The notes beneath the pieces are model-generated. The model saw only the letters and a list, made by a program, of their open reading frames with translations, searched no databases and had not been told where the DNA came from. Below, in pieces: positions 63,492 through 64,000 of a stretch of 64,000 nucleotides of DNA; the stretch's first letter is position 1, and each line of letters starts with the position of its first letter. The translations under genes were made by a program, and so were the position numbers. Source of the DNA: Planctomycetaceae bacterium (lineage in GTDB: Bacteria > Planctomycetota > UBA1135 > GCA-002686595); assembly GCA_016125265.1 (NCBI GenBank), contig WGMC01000029.1, positions 1 to 64,000 on the forward strand, written 5' to 3'.

Positions 63492-64000
63492 GTGCGCTCC
63501 ACCGCTTGGCACCAACTCGCCCGCGTGCGGGCACGCATCGACGCGGCCGCCCGGGCCGCCGGCCGCGATCCGGCCGCTGTGCGGCTCCTCGCGGTCACGA
63601 AGTCCGAGGACGCCGCGGCGGTGCTCAGCCTGTTCGAGGCGGGCCAGCGGGACTTCGGCGAGAGCCGCCCCCAGGAGCTGGAACGGAAACGCGACGCGCT
63701 GCGCGCGAGTGTGGGCGACGCGTCGCGCGACGTGCGCTGGCACCTGGTCGGCCACCTGCAGACCAACAAGGCGCGGCGCACCCTCGCGCACCTCGACGTC
63801 TTGCATTCGCTGGACCGGGAAGCGCTCATCGAGCCCCTGATCGAGGCCGGCGCGGCGCGGGCGCATTCACCCCTCGCGGCGCCCCTCGAAGTATTCGTGC
63901 AGGTCAAGCTCGCCGACGAGGCGAACAAGGGCGGATTTGCGGCGGACGAGGCCCTGGGGGTGCTCGAGCGCCTGGCCGACCGGCCGGGTCTGCGTGTCGT
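63492..64000 (+). CDS. YggS/PROSC family PLP homeostasis protein (partial, runs off window)
   Basis: The 169 visible residues start at GTG 63492 (MRSTAWHQLARVRARIDAAA) and remain open to the window edge; about 230 aa are expected in full. Family motifs are AVTKSEDAAAVLSLFEAGQR with the PLP lysine in the VTK segment, DFGESRPQELERKRDA, WHLVGHLQTNKARRTL and LEVFVQVKLADEANKGGF. These match the fold-type III PLP-binding protein that buffers PLP levels. The GAGG 13 bases before the GTG is a weak ribosome site. It follows tilS by 76 bp on the same strand. Confidence 0.88.
   Translation, partial: MRSTAWHQLARVRARIDAAARAAGRDPAAVRLLAVTKSEDAAAVLSLFEAGQRDFGESRPQELERKRDALRASVGDASRDVRWHLVGHLQTNKARRTLAHLDVLHSLDREALIEPLIEAGAARAHSPLAAPLEVFVQVKLADEANKGGFAADEALGVLERLADRPGLRV

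Overview
This 64 kb window is very GC-rich bacterial chromosome, densely coded on both strands. The gene content and style point to a member of the Planctomycetota. The pointers are: large exported beta-sandwich paralogs in tandem, GT-C and YfhO-type membrane proteins, a PrkA-YeaH-SpoVR cluster, a Mycobacterium-like L-lysine 6-transaminase, few clear Shine-Dalgarno sites, and dispersed palindromic repeats containing CCTGGGGC/GCCCCAGG and GGGCT/AGCCC stems. The phylum is inferred from this style; no rRNA gene is present. No tRNA, CRISPR array, transposase or prophage gene was recognised.

Layout. 1-260: tandem 18-bp repeats next to one arm of a palindromic element. 268-3786 (minus): a DEDDy exonuclease, lysine 6-transaminase and a truncated aldehyde dehydrogenase-like protein lacking catalytic residues. 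3853-6039 (plus): rnpA, yidD and a beta-propeller lipoprotein. 6050-16685 (minus): four tandem paralogous exported proteins of about 740-755 aa behind a beta-CASP metallo-beta-lactamase RNase. 16806-19870 (plus): Hsp20 and a Lon protease with a histone-H1-like basic tail. 19942-29311: two divergent groups of envelope genes (two GT-C-like proteins and an M28 peptidase on minus; a GT-C paralog and a YfhO protein on plus). 29351-31731: a YycJ-type hydrolase, a nitroreductase and an orphan FixJ/LuxR response regulator. 32161-35733: two exported proteins, the second split by an apparent single-base frameshift. 35804-41519 (minus): four glycosyltransferase genes, one a GT2-GT4 fusion. 41565-46139 (minus): prkA, yeaH and spoVR. 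46527-57462 (minus): metallophosphoesterase, yidC, mnmE, nrdR, a double-ATP-cone NrdD-like protein and smc. 57604-58635 (plus): a parvulin-type isomerase. 58652-59043: a complete copy of the palindromic element. 59154-61395 (minus): gap and pgk. 61793-64000 (plus): tilS and the start of a YggS-family gene.

How the genes work together. Core functions are RNase P, membrane insertion (YidD and YidC, here about 50 kb apart), tRNA modification (MnmE, TilS), chromosome segregation (SMC), glycolysis (Gap, Pgk) and proteostasis (Lon, Hsp20). Around them lies a large share of envelope genes: glycosyltransferases, GT-C proteins and lineage-specific exported paralogs. The most unusual items are the composite element with interchangeable tandem-repeat cores, the NrdD-like protein without a glycyl-radical motif beside nrdR with a candidate NrdR box, the dead aldehyde dehydrogenase-like protein near lysine transaminase, the histone-like tail on Lon, and the four-gene paralog array.
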